The notes under the pieces were generated by a model. The model saw only the letters and a list, made by a program, of their open reading frames with translations, was not told the origin of the DNA and did no database searches. A DNA stretch of 64,000 nt, from the NCBI GenBank assembly GCA_910586545.1, contig CAJUIQ010000005.1, forward strand, positions 1 to 64,000, read 5' to 3'. Both the position numbers and the translations under genes were made by a program. Below are positions 53,067-61,885 of this stretch, piece after piece. The stretch is from an uncultured Eubacteriales bacterium (GTDB lineage: Bacteria > Bacillota > Clostridia > Oscillospirales > CAG-272). The stretch's first letter is position 1. The number at the start of each line of letters is the position of its first letter.

Positions 53067-53825
53067 ATGATAACAAAACGAATTATTCCTTGTCTGGATG
53101 TACGAGACGGACGTGTGGTTAAAGGCGTCAATTTTCTAGATGTGAACGATGTGTCCTCCCCTGTTACACTGGCGAAGTATTACAGTGAAGGGGGCGCGGA
53201 TGAGCTGGTATTTTATGATATTACCGCATCTTTTGAGGGGCGGCGGCTTTTTACAGATATTTTAACAGAGGTTGCCAGCCAAATTTTTATTCCGCTTACG
53301 GTGGGCGGTGGCATTAACACTTTAGATGATTTTGACCGTGTGCTAAAGTGCGGTGCAGACAAGGTGAGCGTCAATTCCGGCGCTCTTCGGGACCCCGGCC
53401 TGATTCCTGCAGCGGCCCAAAAATACGGAGATCAGTGTGTGGTGCTTTCTGTAGATGTACGGCGTGTGGACGGCCGTTTTACCGTATTTGCTAAAGGCGG
53501 CCGGGAAAACACCGGGATGGACGCCCTAGAGTGGATTCGGCAAGGTGTAGAAAACGGAGCAGGAGAAATTGTTCTCAACAGTATCGACACGGACGGTGTA
53601 AAGAATGGGTTTGACTTGGAGATGTTGTCCGCTGTATGTGAGTTGGTGGATGTACCAGTGATTGCTTCCGGGGGAGCTGGCTGCATGGAAGATTTTACTA
53701 CCTTGTTTACACAGGTACCTAAGGTGGATGCGGGACTGGCCGCTTCTATCTTCCATTTTGGAGAAGTCTCTATCGGCGATTTGAAAAGAAAGCTGCGGGA
53801 AGATGGAATCAATGTCCGCTTATAA
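53067..53825 (+). CDS. hisF: Imidazole glycerol phosphate synthase, cyclase subunit
   Basis: 252-aa barrel. RIIPCLDVRDGRVVKGVNF (catalytic Asp11), LTVGGGINTLDD, VSVNSGALRDP, SVDVRRVDGRF, NSIDTDGVKNGFD (catalytic Asp130) and VIASGGAGCMEDF. The ATG at 53067 has GGGAG 7-8 nt upstream; an earlier in-frame start overlaps hisA and is rejected. Partner of HisH. Confidence 0.97.
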   Translation: MITKRIIPCLDVRDGRVVKGVNFLDVNDVSSPVTLAKYYSEGGADELVFYDITASFEGRRLFTDILTEVASQIFIPLTVGGGINTLDDFDRVLKCGADKVSVNSGALRDPGLIPAAAQKYGDQCVVLSVDVRRVDGRFTVFAKGGRENTGMDALEWIRQGVENGAGEIVLNSIDTDGVKNGFDLEMLSAVCELVDVPVIASGGAGCMEDFTTLFTQVPKVDAGLAASIFHFGEVSIGDLKRKLREDGINVRL

Positions 53826-53858
53826 TTGAGAAAATAGAATGTTGGAGGGTATTTAAAA

Positions 53859-54506
53859 ATGAAAATAGAAGATTTAAAATTTGACGAAAAGGGTCTTATC
53901 CCTGCCGTGGTGATTGATAATAGGACCAAGAAAGTCCTGACGGTTGCTTATATGAACCGGGAGAGCCTCGCAATTAGTTTAGAAGAAAAGCGGACCTGCT
54001 TCTGGTCCCGTTCCAGACAAGAGCTCTGGAGAAAGGGAGAAACTTCCGGCAATGTGCAGCATATTGTACGCATTGATACGGACTGTGACTGTGATGCGCT
54101 GACTGTGTATGTTCTGCCGGAGGGCCCTGCCTGCCATACCGGCGAAGAGACCTGCTTTTTCAACAGCGTATATAATGCAGGCGAGGAAGAACCCTTTTCT
54201 CTGGATGGTTTGATGCGGCTGATTGAAGGCAGAAAAACAGAGAAGAAAGAGGGATCGTATACTACCTATCTTTTTGAAAAGGGAATTGATAAAATTTTGA
54301 AAAAAGTGGGAGAGGAGTCTACGGAAGTAATTATCGCCGGCAAGGCGGATGATAAAGCAGAAGTGATTTATGAAATATCCGATCTCACCTATCATGTACT
54401 GGTGCTGATGGTACAGATGGGAATTTCTGTGGATGACATATATAAGGAACTGGCTTCTCGTCATGTAATCGACCATAAAGTGAAGCAGGAGAAGATGACG
54501 AAATGA
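53859..54506 (+). CDS. hisIE: Bifunctional phosphoribosyl-AMP cyclohydrolase / phosphoribosyl-ATP pyrophosphatase
   Basis: 215-aa fusion of HisI (about 1-110: VLTVAYMNRESLA, WSRSRQELWRKGETSGN, and metal ligands in DTDCDCDALTVYV and GPACHTGEETCF) and HisE (about 120-205: KKVGEESTEVIIAGK, EISDLTYHVLVLM). Catalyses steps 2 and 3 of the pathway. The stop overlaps the hisK start (ATGA). Confidence 0.96.
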   Translation: MKIEDLKFDEKGLIPAVVIDNRTKKVLTVAYMNRESLAISLEEKRTCFWSRSRQELWRKGETSGNVQHIVRIDTDCDCDALTVYVLPEGPACHTGEETCFFNSVYNAGEEEPFSLDGLMRLIEGRKTEKKEGSYTTYLFEKGIDKILKKVGEESTEVIIAGKADDKAEVIYEISDLTYHVLVLMVQMGISVDDIYKELASRHVIDHKVKQEKMTK

Positions 54507-55321
54507 CGTCTTCGTCTAATTTACACACCCATACTACCTATTGCGATGGAAAAAATACAGCCCGGGAATTGATCCAACGAGCGATTGTATTGGGATGGGA
54601 GTCTATTGGGTTTTCCGGACATGCATATACCTCTTGCGACACGGAGTACTGTATGTCCAGGGAAGGGACCCAGGCATATCAAAGGGAAATCCTGTCTTTG
54701 CAGCAAGAATATAAAGATACCATACAGGTGTATCTTGGAATTGAACAGGATGTTTTTTCTGAAGAGATCTCCTTTCCTTATGATTATATCATCGGTAGTA
54801 CACATTATATTCGGTGCGACGATGGCGCCTATGTGGCGGTAGACGCATCCCGAGAAAAGACAGTGGCTGCAGTGAAACGATACTTTGGCGGAGATTATTA
54901 TCGGTACGCGCAGGCCTACTATCGGCAAGCCGCCCAGGTTGCGGCGGTAACGGGATGTGATATTGTAGGACATTTTGATCTAATTACGAAATTTAACGAG
55001 GGCAGCTGCCTATTTGATGAATCGGATCCCCGGTACCGTAGTGCGGCGCTGGAGGCGTTGGAACAGGTGACACCAACTTGCCCATTATTCGAAATCAATA
55101 CGGGAGCGATGCTGCGGGCAGGTCGTTCCGCTCCCTATCCAGCAGCATTTTTACTGCGGCATCTGCAACATTTAGGCGGGCAGGTGATCATCACCAGTGA
55201 TTGCCACCAGCTTAAAGGCTTAGACTGGAATTTCTCAGAGGCCGCGGAACTTGCCAAAAGCTGTGGCTTTCGGTATGGGAAAATTTTGCGCAACGGTGTA
55301 TTTGCTGATGTTTTGCTTTAG
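54503..55321 (+). CDS. hisK: Histidinol-phosphatase, PHP type
   Basis: 272-aa PHP-domain metallophosphatase completing the pathway. Metal motifs NLHTHTTYCDG at the N-terminus, GFSGHAYTS, GSTHYIR, GHFDLITKFN and SDCHQLKGL at the C-terminus. Overlaps hisIE by 4 bp. With it the operon encodes every step of histidine synthesis, and the order ends at a terminator. Confidence 0.93.
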   Translation: MTSSSNLHTHTTYCDGKNTARELIQRAIVLGWESIGFSGHAYTSCDTEYCMSREGTQAYQREILSLQQEYKDTIQVYLGIEQDVFSEEISFPYDYIIGSTHYIRCDDGAYVAVDASREKTVAAVKRYFGGDYYRYAQAYYRQAAQVAAVTGCDIVGHFDLITKFNEGSCLFDESDPRYRSAALEALEQVTPTCPLFEINTGAMLRAGRSAPYPAAFLLRHLQHLGGQVIITSDCHQLKGLDWNFSEAAELAKSCGFRYGKILRNGVFADVLL

Positions 55322-55344
55322 AAAGACAGATGATACCAATAAGT

Positions 55345-55390
55345 AAGACCACTTTGAAAAGATATCTTTCAAAGTGGTCTTTGTATTTAT
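55345..55390. terminator. Bidirectional terminator hisK / nhaC
   Basis: 15-bp perfect stem AAGACCACTTTGAAA with its complement, loop GATATC region, T-run on the right. Confidence 0.9.
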
Positions 55391-55413
55391 TATCCTCTAC
55401 ATGGAAAGAACTG

Positions 55414-57144
55414 CTAAACCGTGTTCTTTTTGTGGCTTGTCATAAGTTTTATCAAGAATAGAATGCCAAGCAAAAGAATGATCATGAGCGGTAGCAGGAT
55501 ATACCATTGCTTGATAAAAGCAGTTAGTACGTAGCCTATAAAGGACACTGAAGCTGTCAGAAGCACATAAGGCAACTGTGTGGATACGTGGTTAACATGA
55601 TTGCACTGCGCACCTGCCGAGGCCATAATGGTAGTGTCGGAAATAGGAGAACAGTGGTCGCCGCAGACTGCACCTGCCAAACATGCAGAAATTACGATTA
55701 CCGTTGCAGATCCGGTAATTCCCGCTTTTTCAAATATATCCAGCGAAATCGGAATCAATATGCCAAAGGTACCCCAAGAAGTGCCGGTAGAAAATGCAAG
55801 TCCCAGTGCTACCAGGAATATGACGGCCGGCAGCATATTGGTGGAAAATCCTGTGTCATGGATCCAGTTTGCCACAAATTCACCGGCGCCTAAATGGTCT
55901 CTGCAAAGTCCGCCGAGGGTCCATGCAAACATTAAAATAATAATAGAAGGAACCATTGCTTTAAATCCTTGAGGAATCGATTCCATACAGGATTTAAAGG
56001 AAACAATTCGACGGGGCAGATAAAGCAGCAAAGTAAAAATAAGACTCACAAATGATCCCATTACCAAGCCTACCGAAGCATCGCTGTTGGAAAACGCGGT
56101 GACGAAATCCGTCCCGTTTCCGTTGAAAAATCCACCGGTGTAAATCATTCCTGTAATACAAGAAATGATCAGAACAATTACAGGCAGAATCAAATCAATT
56201 ACTTTTCCTTTCCCAGAAACAGAAATCTCTTCTGCGGAGGAATATTCTCCTTTTCCAGTGGTGAATAGATCCCCGTTTTGCGTTGCGTTTCTTTCATACT
56301 TTTTCATAGGGCCAAAATCAAAATCCATTAGGCTCATCGCAATGACCATTACAATTGTAAGCAGGGCATACAGATTATAAGGGATGGTTTGAATGAACAG
56401 AGAAAGCCCTTCACCTTCGGTAGTATAAGAAGAAACCGCAGCCGCCCAAGAAGAGATCGGCGCAATAATGCATATAGGCGCGGCGGTAGCGTCTATGATA
56501 TAAGACAGCTTGGCTCTGGAGATTTTATGCTTGTCCGTTACAGGCCGCATTACCGAGCCAACTGTGAGACAGTTAAAGTAGTCGTCAATAAAGATAATTG
56601 CACCTAGTACGAACGTGGAAAGCAGTGCTCCCCTGCGAGATTTAATCCGCTTTGTCGCCCAGCTTCCGTACGCGGCAGAACCACCAGACTTTGTAATCAA
56701 CCCCACAATAATTCCAAGCATGACCAGGAAAATTAGAATTCCCAAATTCCACGGATCGCCTACATATTCAGTCATTACTTTGAAAATAGATTCCAGTGTG
56801 CGGACGATATTAAAATTTGTAAAGAGCAGTGCACCCGCAATAATCCCTATAAATAAGGAAGAGTACACTTCCTTAGTAATCAGCGCTAGGACAATTGCAA
56901 TAAGGGGCGGAAGCAGAGCTAGAGGGGTTCCGTAGAATTTGGAGGGAGAGCCCAATTCTGCCTCTGCGATGTCTATATCGTCTACAGAAACAGCATCGTC
57001 TTTTTCAGGGAGAGTATCTGCGGCAGTAATTTCAGTAGTATCCGCCGCTGTATTCGACTCTGCTGCAAAGGATACGCTTGTAAAGATACAGATGGAGGCA
57101 AGGAGCGCAGCCAGGATACAGAGCATTTTTTGACTGGTTTTCAT
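55414..57144 (-). CDS. NhaC-family Na+/H+ (or amino acid/H+) antiporter
   Basis: 576 aa. Begins with a signal-like helix (MLCILAALLASICIFTSVSFAA) and a 45-residue acidic linker, then about eleven membrane helices. Family motifs FIDDYFNCLTVGSVMRPV, DATAAPICIIAPISSWAA, FSTGTSWGTFGILIPI and CGDHCSPISDTTIMASAG are intact. The NhaC superfamily includes Na+/H+ exchangers and amino acid or organic acid antiporters. It is convergent with the his operon, so a histidine-related role is possible, but there is no T-box or other evidence. Own promoter at 57200-57228. Confidence 0.87.
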   Translation of the reverse strand: MKTSQKMLCILAALLASICIFTSVSFAAESNTAADTTEITAADTLPEKDDAVSVDDIDIAEAELGSPSKFYGTPLALLPPLIAIVLALITKEVYSSLFIGIIAGALLFTNFNIVRTLESIFKVMTEYVGDPWNLGILIFLVMLGIIVGLITKSGGSAAYGSWATKRIKSRRGALLSTFVLGAIIFIDDYFNCLTVGSVMRPVTDKHKISRAKLSYIIDATAAPICIIAPISSWAAAVSSYTTEGEGLSLFIQTIPYNLYALLTIVMVIAMSLMDFDFGPMKKYERNATQNGDLFTTGKGEYSSAEEISVSGKGKVIDLILPVIVLIISCITGMIYTGGFFNGNGTDFVTAFSNSDASVGLVMGSFVSLIFTLLLYLPRRIVSFKSCMESIPQGFKAMVPSIIILMFAWTLGGLCRDHLGAGEFVANWIHDTGFSTNMLPAVIFLVALGLAFSTGTSWGTFGILIPISLDIFEKAGITGSATVIVISACLAGAVCGDHCSPISDTTIMASAGAQCNHVNHVSTQLPYVLLTASVSFIGYVLTAFIKQWYILLPLMIILLLGILFLIKLMTSHKKNTV

Positions 57145-57199
57145 AAGATTTCCTTTCCTTCAATTATAAAATAAAAACAGACGAAATTCTGTTAATAAA

Positions 57200-57228
57200 A
57201 ATATACCAAAATAATAATAAATTGTCAA
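57200..57228 (-). promoter_or_regulatory. Promoter of the NhaC-family gene
   Basis: Minus-strand TTGACA (57223-57228), 17-bp spacer, TATATT (57200-57205). Confidence 0.82.
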
Positions 57229-57410
57229 TAAAAAAAGAATAAACGCCAAACGTATCTCTGCACATATAAAACAATATTGAGAAAAAGCAACAAATATTTT
57301 GTTACATTTGTAAAAAAATAAATTGTCTGTAAGGCGTTTCATAACTAAGTGTATTGTGAATTTTTTTGGAATAATACGTATAATTTTCGTATGAATTTTT
57401 TATGAATCTC

Positions 57411-57439
57411 TTGACAATTGTATACGGGAAAAGTATAAT
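57411..57439 (+). promoter_or_regulatory. Promoter of the scaffoldin gene
   Basis: Consensus TTGACA (57411-57416), 17-bp spacer, TATAAT (57434-57439), 31 bp before the start codon. The rest of the 325-bp gap (57145-57469) is AT-rich and holds the divergent NhaC promoter; no gene seen. Confidence 0.9.
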
Positions 57440-57469
57440 GTAGGTACTAATATTTTAGGAGGTTAGCCC

Positions 57470-60322
57470 ATGAAAAAACTATTATCGGTTTTTGTGGTAG
57501 TAGCTTTGCTCGTGACAAGCCTGTGTTCGGCTTTTCTCGTGATTGCTGCTGACAACGAGACCGCGGGCAACGAAACGCATAATTATGATGCTTTCACCAT
57601 CCATATGGACAATGCTACCATATATGAAGGTGAAACAAAAGCAGATGTTGGGCTTTATTGGGATGGCAATACTGCCGAAATTAACCCCGATGACATTATG
57701 GGAGCAACGCTGCTGATTTACTATCCTAAGACCCTGACTTTTGCTGGTTTTAAAACATCTGACGGTATTCCTCAGGGAGATTGGGAAAACTGGGAAGCAG
57801 ATAAGGTGCTCAACCAGGAAAATGTACAGGCAACAGCAAATGCTGCTGGCGCTTTTGAAGCTTGCAACGTAGATGTTCCGGCTGGACCGGATAGCGATTA
57901 TCGTTTTGTAAAGTTGCTGCTGGACCGCAATATGAAAGATGCTAGCTATTACAATGGTTTGCTTGGCACTCTGAGCTTTGATGTTGCGGCAGATGCCGAG
58001 GTTGGTACATACGAAATCGGTATCGCAACAGCGTCTAAGTACATTATGACTTTGAATCCGCTGACTTACATTGATCCTGTTCTTGTAAAAGGCAGTGTGA
58101 GTGTTGCAGAGACTCCTGTAGATGGCGCGACTTTCTCTGTAGGTTCTGCAACAGGTGTAAATGGTGGAGAAGTCACTGTTCCTGTGAAATTGGATGCGAA
58201 CTCTGGCTTGTTTATTGCAAGACTGGGCCTGCAATATGATGCCAGTGTATTTACTGTAAAAGAGATTACTGCCGGCGATATGATCGGAGCGAACCACTTC
58301 CTTTCCAGCATAGACGATCAAGGAAATGTTATGCTGTATTTTGAGGCGGGTGAAGCTGCAGACTTTACAGGCACAGGTACGATTGCTAATGTAACCTTTA
58401 CAGTAGCAACACCTGATAAGGTAGCCGGAGAACATCAGATCGCTCCTACGGTAGTAGAAGTTCTTACTTATGAGGAAGAAGCTCTTGAAACTACATTGGT
58501 TCCCGGAACCGTAACAATTGAGGTTTCCGAAACCATGAAGATTGAAGTTGCTGAAGTATCTGGTCCCCGCTTCCAGGAAGTTACGGTTCCTGTTAGCGTT
58601 GGCAGAAATACAGAAGGCATCTGGGCAATCCGTGCAGAATTTGATTATGATACCACCGCTTTGGAATTTATAGGCGTGGAAGATGGCCTCTTTAGTATTG
58701 CAAATGGATACAGTGAACTGGATGGTAAGATTACTGTCTTCATTGAAAAAGATGCAATGCAGAATGTAACAGATGTAGATGGTGTTTTGTATTCTTTGAA
58801 GTTCAAAGCACTTGTTGAAGGTGAAACGCCGATCAGCATGGACGTGAAGGAAGTTATCAACTTGGATGAAGAAAATGTTGATTTCCTGCCTGCAGGCGGT
58901 TCTGTTACCGTAACTCCTTGCGAACACGTAAGCGGTGAGACTTATACTGCTGTTACGAAGAAGCCTACAATGTATGAAGAAGGCGTTCTTTCTACACTCT
59001 GTAAGGAGTGTGATGGAGAAATCAGTACAACATCGATTCCTAAGGTTGCTGGTTTGTCTCCTGAAAAGACAGAACAGTATGCTGGTCAGCAGGCAAAGGT
59101 TCCTGTAAAGCTGTTGAATAATCCTGGTGTTGTATCTGTGGGCGCAGAGTTTGTATATGATCCGGCTCAGATGACTTTTGCTGGCTTGGAGAGCGGACTC
59201 TTTACAACTGACCAATTTAGCGTAAGTGATAAAGATGGCACGTTGACCATTTTCGTAGAAAGCCCTGAAGTGGCAGATGTTACAGAAGACGGCGTAGCTT
59301 TCTACATGCTGTTTGATATTCCGGACAGCGCGACTATACTGGATGAATATACCTTTACCGGTTCTTCTATCGATAACTATAACGTAAATGCAGACGAAGA
59401 GTATGTTAGTATTGAAGTTGACAATGGTATTGTCAAAGTGAAATGCCCGCATACGGATAAACTGCCGCCTGAAACAGTTGAACCTACTTGTACTGAACCT
59501 GGCTATATCGAGGAAAAGTGTGCACTGTGTGGTGAAATAGTGACACAGGACGTAGATCCTGCACACCCTGACGCATTAGGCCATGATGAGGGCGAGCCTG
59601 TTATAGATCCTGCTCCTACTTGTACAGAGACAGGTATGAAATATGTATATTGTGAGCGGTGCGATGAACTGCTGTCTTCTACAACAGTTGACGCAACTGG
59701 CCACAAGGATGGCACTCCCGTTGCAGAACCGGCAGCTACTTGTACAACAACAGGTACGCTGAATACCTACTGTGAGACTTGTGGAGAGTTGACCCATACA
59801 GAAACCATTCCGGTTATTCCTCATACTGAGGATGCTGGTGTCGTAACAAAAGAAGCAACGTGTAAAGAAGAAGGCGTAAAAACCTATACTTGTACTGTTT
59901 GTGACAATGAAGTACGCACTGAAACAATTGAAAAAATTCCGCATACTCCTGGTGAATGGTTAACAGTTAAAGAACCTACCGAAACCGAAACAGGTTTGAA
60001 AACACAAAGTTGTACTGTTTGTGGAGATGAGCTGAATAGAGAAGTGATACCTGCTAAGGGTACAGACACAACAGTGCCTGATCCCGAGGACACTACAGAT
60101 ACTGGCAATACGCAGGAACCTGCTGATACTACAGCTCCTGACGTAACAACCGATGGCGATGGTAGCAATGAACCGGCTGATTCTACAACCCAGCCCGGTA
60201 GTGGTAACAATCCTCCGAAGACAGGCGACTATATGGTTTATATCATTATCGTTGCGGTTGTTGCAGTGGTAGGTTGTGCAGCAGTAATCATTATTAGAAA
60301 GAAGAAAACTTCTGTAAAATAA
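57470..60322 (+). CDS. Cell-wall-anchored cohesin scaffoldin
   Basis: 950 aa. Signal peptide 1-27. Cohesin-like beta-sandwich modules at about 40-212 (divergent), 218-352 (VTVPVKLDANSGLFIARLGLQYDA), 353-485 (VTVPVSVGRNTEGIWAIRAEFDYD) and 530-660 (AKVPVKLLNNPGVVSVGAEFVYD); each shows the V-P-V ... G ... a-x-(F/L)-x-Y-D pattern followed by a G-x-(I/L) strand. A Cys-x2-Cys unit separates modules 3 and 4 and five more follow (GYIEEKCALCGE-type units, 660-860). A Thr/Asp/Pro-rich wall spacer leads to PPKTG (915-919), a hydrophobic helix and RKKKTSVK: a sortase signal of the (S/P)PxTG class. AGGAGG lies 8 nt upstream. Likely displays the dockerin proteins of this window on the surface; binding specificity is inferred. 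Confidence 0.87.
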   Translation: MKKLLSVFVVVALLVTSLCSAFLVIAADNETAGNETHNYDAFTIHMDNATIYEGETKADVGLYWDGNTAEINPDDIMGATLLIYYPKTLTFAGFKTSDGIPQGDWENWEADKVLNQENVQATANAAGAFEACNVDVPAGPDSDYRFVKLLLDRNMKDASYYNGLLGTLSFDVAADAEVGTYEIGIATASKYIMTLNPLTYIDPVLVKGSVSVAETPVDGATFSVGSATGVNGGEVTVPVKLDANSGLFIARLGLQYDASVFTVKEITAGDMIGANHFLSSIDDQGNVMLYFEAGEAADFTGTGTIANVTFTVATPDKVAGEHQIAPTVVEVLTYEEEALETTLVPGTVTIEVSETMKIEVAEVSGPRFQEVTVPVSVGRNTEGIWAIRAEFDYDTTALEFIGVEDGLFSIANGYSELDGKITVFIEKDAMQNVTDVDGVLYSLKFKALVEGETPISMDVKEVINLDEENVDFLPAGGSVTVTPCEHVSGETYTAVTKKPTMYEEGVLSTLCKECDGEISTTSIPKVAGLSPEKTEQYAGQQAKVPVKLLNNPGVVSVGAEFVYDPAQMTFAGLESGLFTTDQFSVSDKDGTLTIFVESPEVADVTEDGVAFYMLFDIPDSATILDEYTFTGSSIDNYNVNADEEYVSIEVDNGIVKVKCPHTDKLPPETVEPTCTEPGYIEEKCALCGEIVTQDVDPAHPDALGHDEGEPVIDPAPTCTETGMKYVYCERCDELLSSTTVDATGHKDGTPVAEPAATCTTTGTLNTYCETCGELTHTETIPVIPHTEDAGVVTKEATCKEEGVKTYTCTVCDNEVRTETIEKIPHTPGEWLTVKEPTETETGLKTQSCTVCGDELNREVIPAKGTDTTVPDPEDTTDTGNTQEPADTTAPDVTTDGDGSNEPADSTTQPGSGNNPPKTGDYMVYIIIVAVVAVVGCAAVIIIRKKKTSVK

Positions 60323-60375
60323 TGTATATGCATTATTTAGGCACAGGTAGTCCAGAAGGACTAAAATAAAGAAAT

Positions 60376-60424
60376 AAGGCATGGACTGCTTCTGTAGAAA
60401 TACAGAGAGTCCGTGCCTTTTCTT
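60376..60424 (+). terminator. Terminator of the scaffoldin gene
   Basis: AAGGCATGGACT/AGTCCGTGCCTT outer stem with an inner TCTGTA/TACAGA stem, followed by TTTTCTT. Confidence 0.85.
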
Positions 60425-60447
60425 ATGCTCTCTAATTATAAGAACAA

Positions 60448-60478
60448 ATAAAAAGTCCCAGGAATATTTACCTGGGAC
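60448..60478 (-). terminator. Terminator of the zinc-ribbon membrane-protein gene
   Basis: GTCCCAGG/CCTGGGAC stem followed by TTTTTATTTG on the minus strand. Confidence 0.85.
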
Positions 60479-60488
60479 AAATACATAA

Positions 60489-60983
60489 TTATAACTTTTT
60501 TGTAAGTTTTCCAAGAAAGGGAAGTTCTTTTGCTTTCCCTTGCAGCACGTTGGATATTCCAATAACAATTAAGGCTAAAATAGCCAAGCCCAATAGAGCG
60601 TGGAGGAAAACTAGAAGAAAACCGATTGGACGAATCCAGCTAAGTAAGGATCTCAGCGTAGCCATAATAAGATTAATTACCACTTCAAAGAGAAAGAGAA
60701 TCATCCCTTGCTTTGCATGAAATTGGCTAAATCTCGATTTTTGTGCGGTAAAATAGGGCACAATGAATAAAATTCCCAAATAGGCTAAAACTCCCATTCC
60801 TTTGTGCTCTTGTATATCCCTGGGCTCGAATGATTCAGTATAATCTTCAGCAGTGCCGAATGCGCCTGTAGATTTTGCATAGGATTCTTTAAACGGATCA
60901 TTTTGATTGGCTTGAGTTTTACATGAAAAGCATAAGGCGCCATTCCCTTCAAATTGAGCGCCACATTTTGTACAAAAAGGCAT
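60489..60983 (-). CDS. Zinc-ribbon membrane protein, DUF4870/Tic20-like
   Basis: 164 aa. An N-terminal zinc ribbon MPFCTKCGAQFEGNGALCFSCK, a polar linker of about 45 residues, then three to four helices (MGVLAYLGILFIVPYFTA, FHAKQGMILFLFEVVINLIM, LALIVIGISNVLQG). FHAKQG is a typical motif of the DUF4870 family (HxxQG/HAKQG). Function unknown. AGGAG precedes the ATG; own terminator downstream. Confidence 0.8.
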   Translation of the reverse strand: MPFCTKCGAQFEGNGALCFSCKTQANQNDPFKESYAKSTGAFGTAEDYTESFEPRDIQEHKGMGVLAYLGILFIVPYFTAQKSRFSQFHAKQGMILFLFEVVINLIMATLRSLLSWIRPIGFLLVFLHALLGLAILALIVIGISNVLQGKAKELPFLGKLTKKL

Positions 60984-61052
60984 ATGGAGTCTCCTCTTGC
61001 GTAGATTATAAATATGTTAGCATATAAAATACCCTATGTCAATATTTTATGT

Positions 61053-61091
61053 AAAAAAGCGCTTTATCTTTATTTGATAAAGCGCTTTTTT
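61053..61091 (-). terminator. Terminator of the rubredoxin gene
   Basis: AAAAAAGCGCTTTATC/GATAAAGCGCTTTTTT stem; symmetric, so it can work on both strands. Confidence 0.9.
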
Positions 61092-61098
61092 ATGCATG

Positions 61099-61263
61099 TT
61101 AGTCTTCTACGGCCTCAAATTGTTCTTTGCCTACAGCACATAGGGGACAGGCGAAATCTTCAGGAACATCTTTCCATTTAGTCCCCGGTCCAATTCCCAT
61201 ATCAGGCGCTCCAGTTTCTTCATCATAAACATATCCGCAAACAGTACAAACATATTTTGCCAT
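61099..61263 (-). CDS. Rubredoxin
   Basis: 54-aa iron-binding electron carrier. Iron ligands CTVCG and CPLCA (the two CxxC knuckles), with YVYDEETGAPDMGIGPGTKWKDVPEDF between, are canonical. Start at 61263 (MAKYVCTVCGY) gives the standard length; the 11-residue N-terminal extension from an upstream ATG is unlikely. Supports an anaerobic or microaerophilic lifestyle (oxygen/peroxide detoxification). Confidence 0.95.
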   Translation of the reverse strand: MAKYVCTVCGYVYDEETGAPDMGIGPGTKWKDVPEDFACPLCAVGKEQFEAVED

Positions 61264-61469
61264 ATTTTTACCATACCTTTCTTTGGCTTGTGCCATTGTA
61301 TATAATTTTACTTTTTATTAGTATATCTAAATAAATAGAATTTATATGTGATAAAATTACGTAATATAATAAATCTTTTTTGAATGGTGTCAACGTAACA
61401 AATATAAATAAAATAGCTATCATTTGTATATGCTTGTATAAATGACTTCTTCTTTTTTATAAAAAAAGG

Positions 61470-61498
61470 TTGACAGAATACTGTTTTCTGTGTATAAT
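61470..61498 (+). promoter_or_regulatory. Promoter of tRNA-Ser
   Basis: Perfect TTGACA (61470-61475), 17-bp spacer, perfect TATAAT (61493-61498), 41 bp before the tRNA. Confidence 0.9.
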
Positions 61499-61538
61499 AA
61501 AAAAGCTGTTAGAAATGATAGTTCCATGCAGGCTGAAC

Positions 61539-61630
61539 GGAGAAGTACTCAAGTTGGCCGAAGAGGCGCCCCTGCTAAGGGTGTAGGTCGGGTAACCGGC
61601 GCGAGAGTTCAAATCTCTCCTTCTCCGCCA
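61539..61630 (+). tRNA. tRNA-Ser (anticodon GCT)
   Basis: 92-nt class II tRNA with long variable arm and encoded CCA. Acceptor GGAGAAG/CTTCTCC; anticodon stem CGCCC/GGGTG with loop CTGCTAA, anticodon GCT (reads AGC/AGT); variable arm TAGGTCGGGTAACCGGCGC; T-arm GAGAG/CTCTC with TTCAAAT. Confidence 0.97.
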
Positions 61631-61635
61631 ATGCT

Positions 61636-61690
61636 AGAACCCATGTAAAAGCTTAACTAGCTTTTACATGGGTTCTTTCTTTTTATCTTG
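61636..61690 (+). terminator. Terminator of tRNA-Ser
   Basis: 18-bp perfect stem (61636-61653 with 61659-61676), loop TAACT, followed by TTCTTTTTAT. Confidence 0.9.
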
Positions 61691-61729
61691 AAATAGGGAT
61701 AGAACATATTTGGGGGCGCTTTCCCTATC

Positions 61730-61885
61730 TTAAGTTTTTTCTAAGACTAGGTACGGAAAATTTTCCAGAAGAATAGTGGGTTTCTCAACTATATTTCCAT
61801 AGAGATGGAAACTGCAAGATATCTTTTCATTATCATACACATATCGAGATTTATATCTGTCTACCGAAACCATATTTTTAGCCAT
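61730..61885 (-). CDS. Small ORF (51 aa), possible gene remnant
   Basis: Begins MAKNMVSVDRYKSRYVYDN and ends FPYLVLEKT, with a protein-like composition. The same frame continues upstream without a stop to about 61945 (KPHRDQHTGGRFSGVFIYQ) but has no start there, and no good Shine-Dalgarno is next to the ATG, so it may be the 3' end of a broken gene. No family recognised. It lies between tRNA-Ser and the RHS gene, a place where accessory genes often sit. The rest of 61691-62103 is AT-rich with nothing else recognised. Confidence 0.3.
   Translation of the reverse strand: MAKNMVSVDRYKSRYVYDNEKISCSFHLYGNIVEKPTILLENFPYLVLEKT

Noticed and set aside
57482..59566. 694-codon open frame antisense to the scaffoldin gene
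   Set aside because: Shadow of the real gene's codon usage: composition is implausible (Cys/Phe/Ser/Arg-rich, no domains), no Shine-Dalgarno, and the plus strand has clear cohesins, promoter and terminator.
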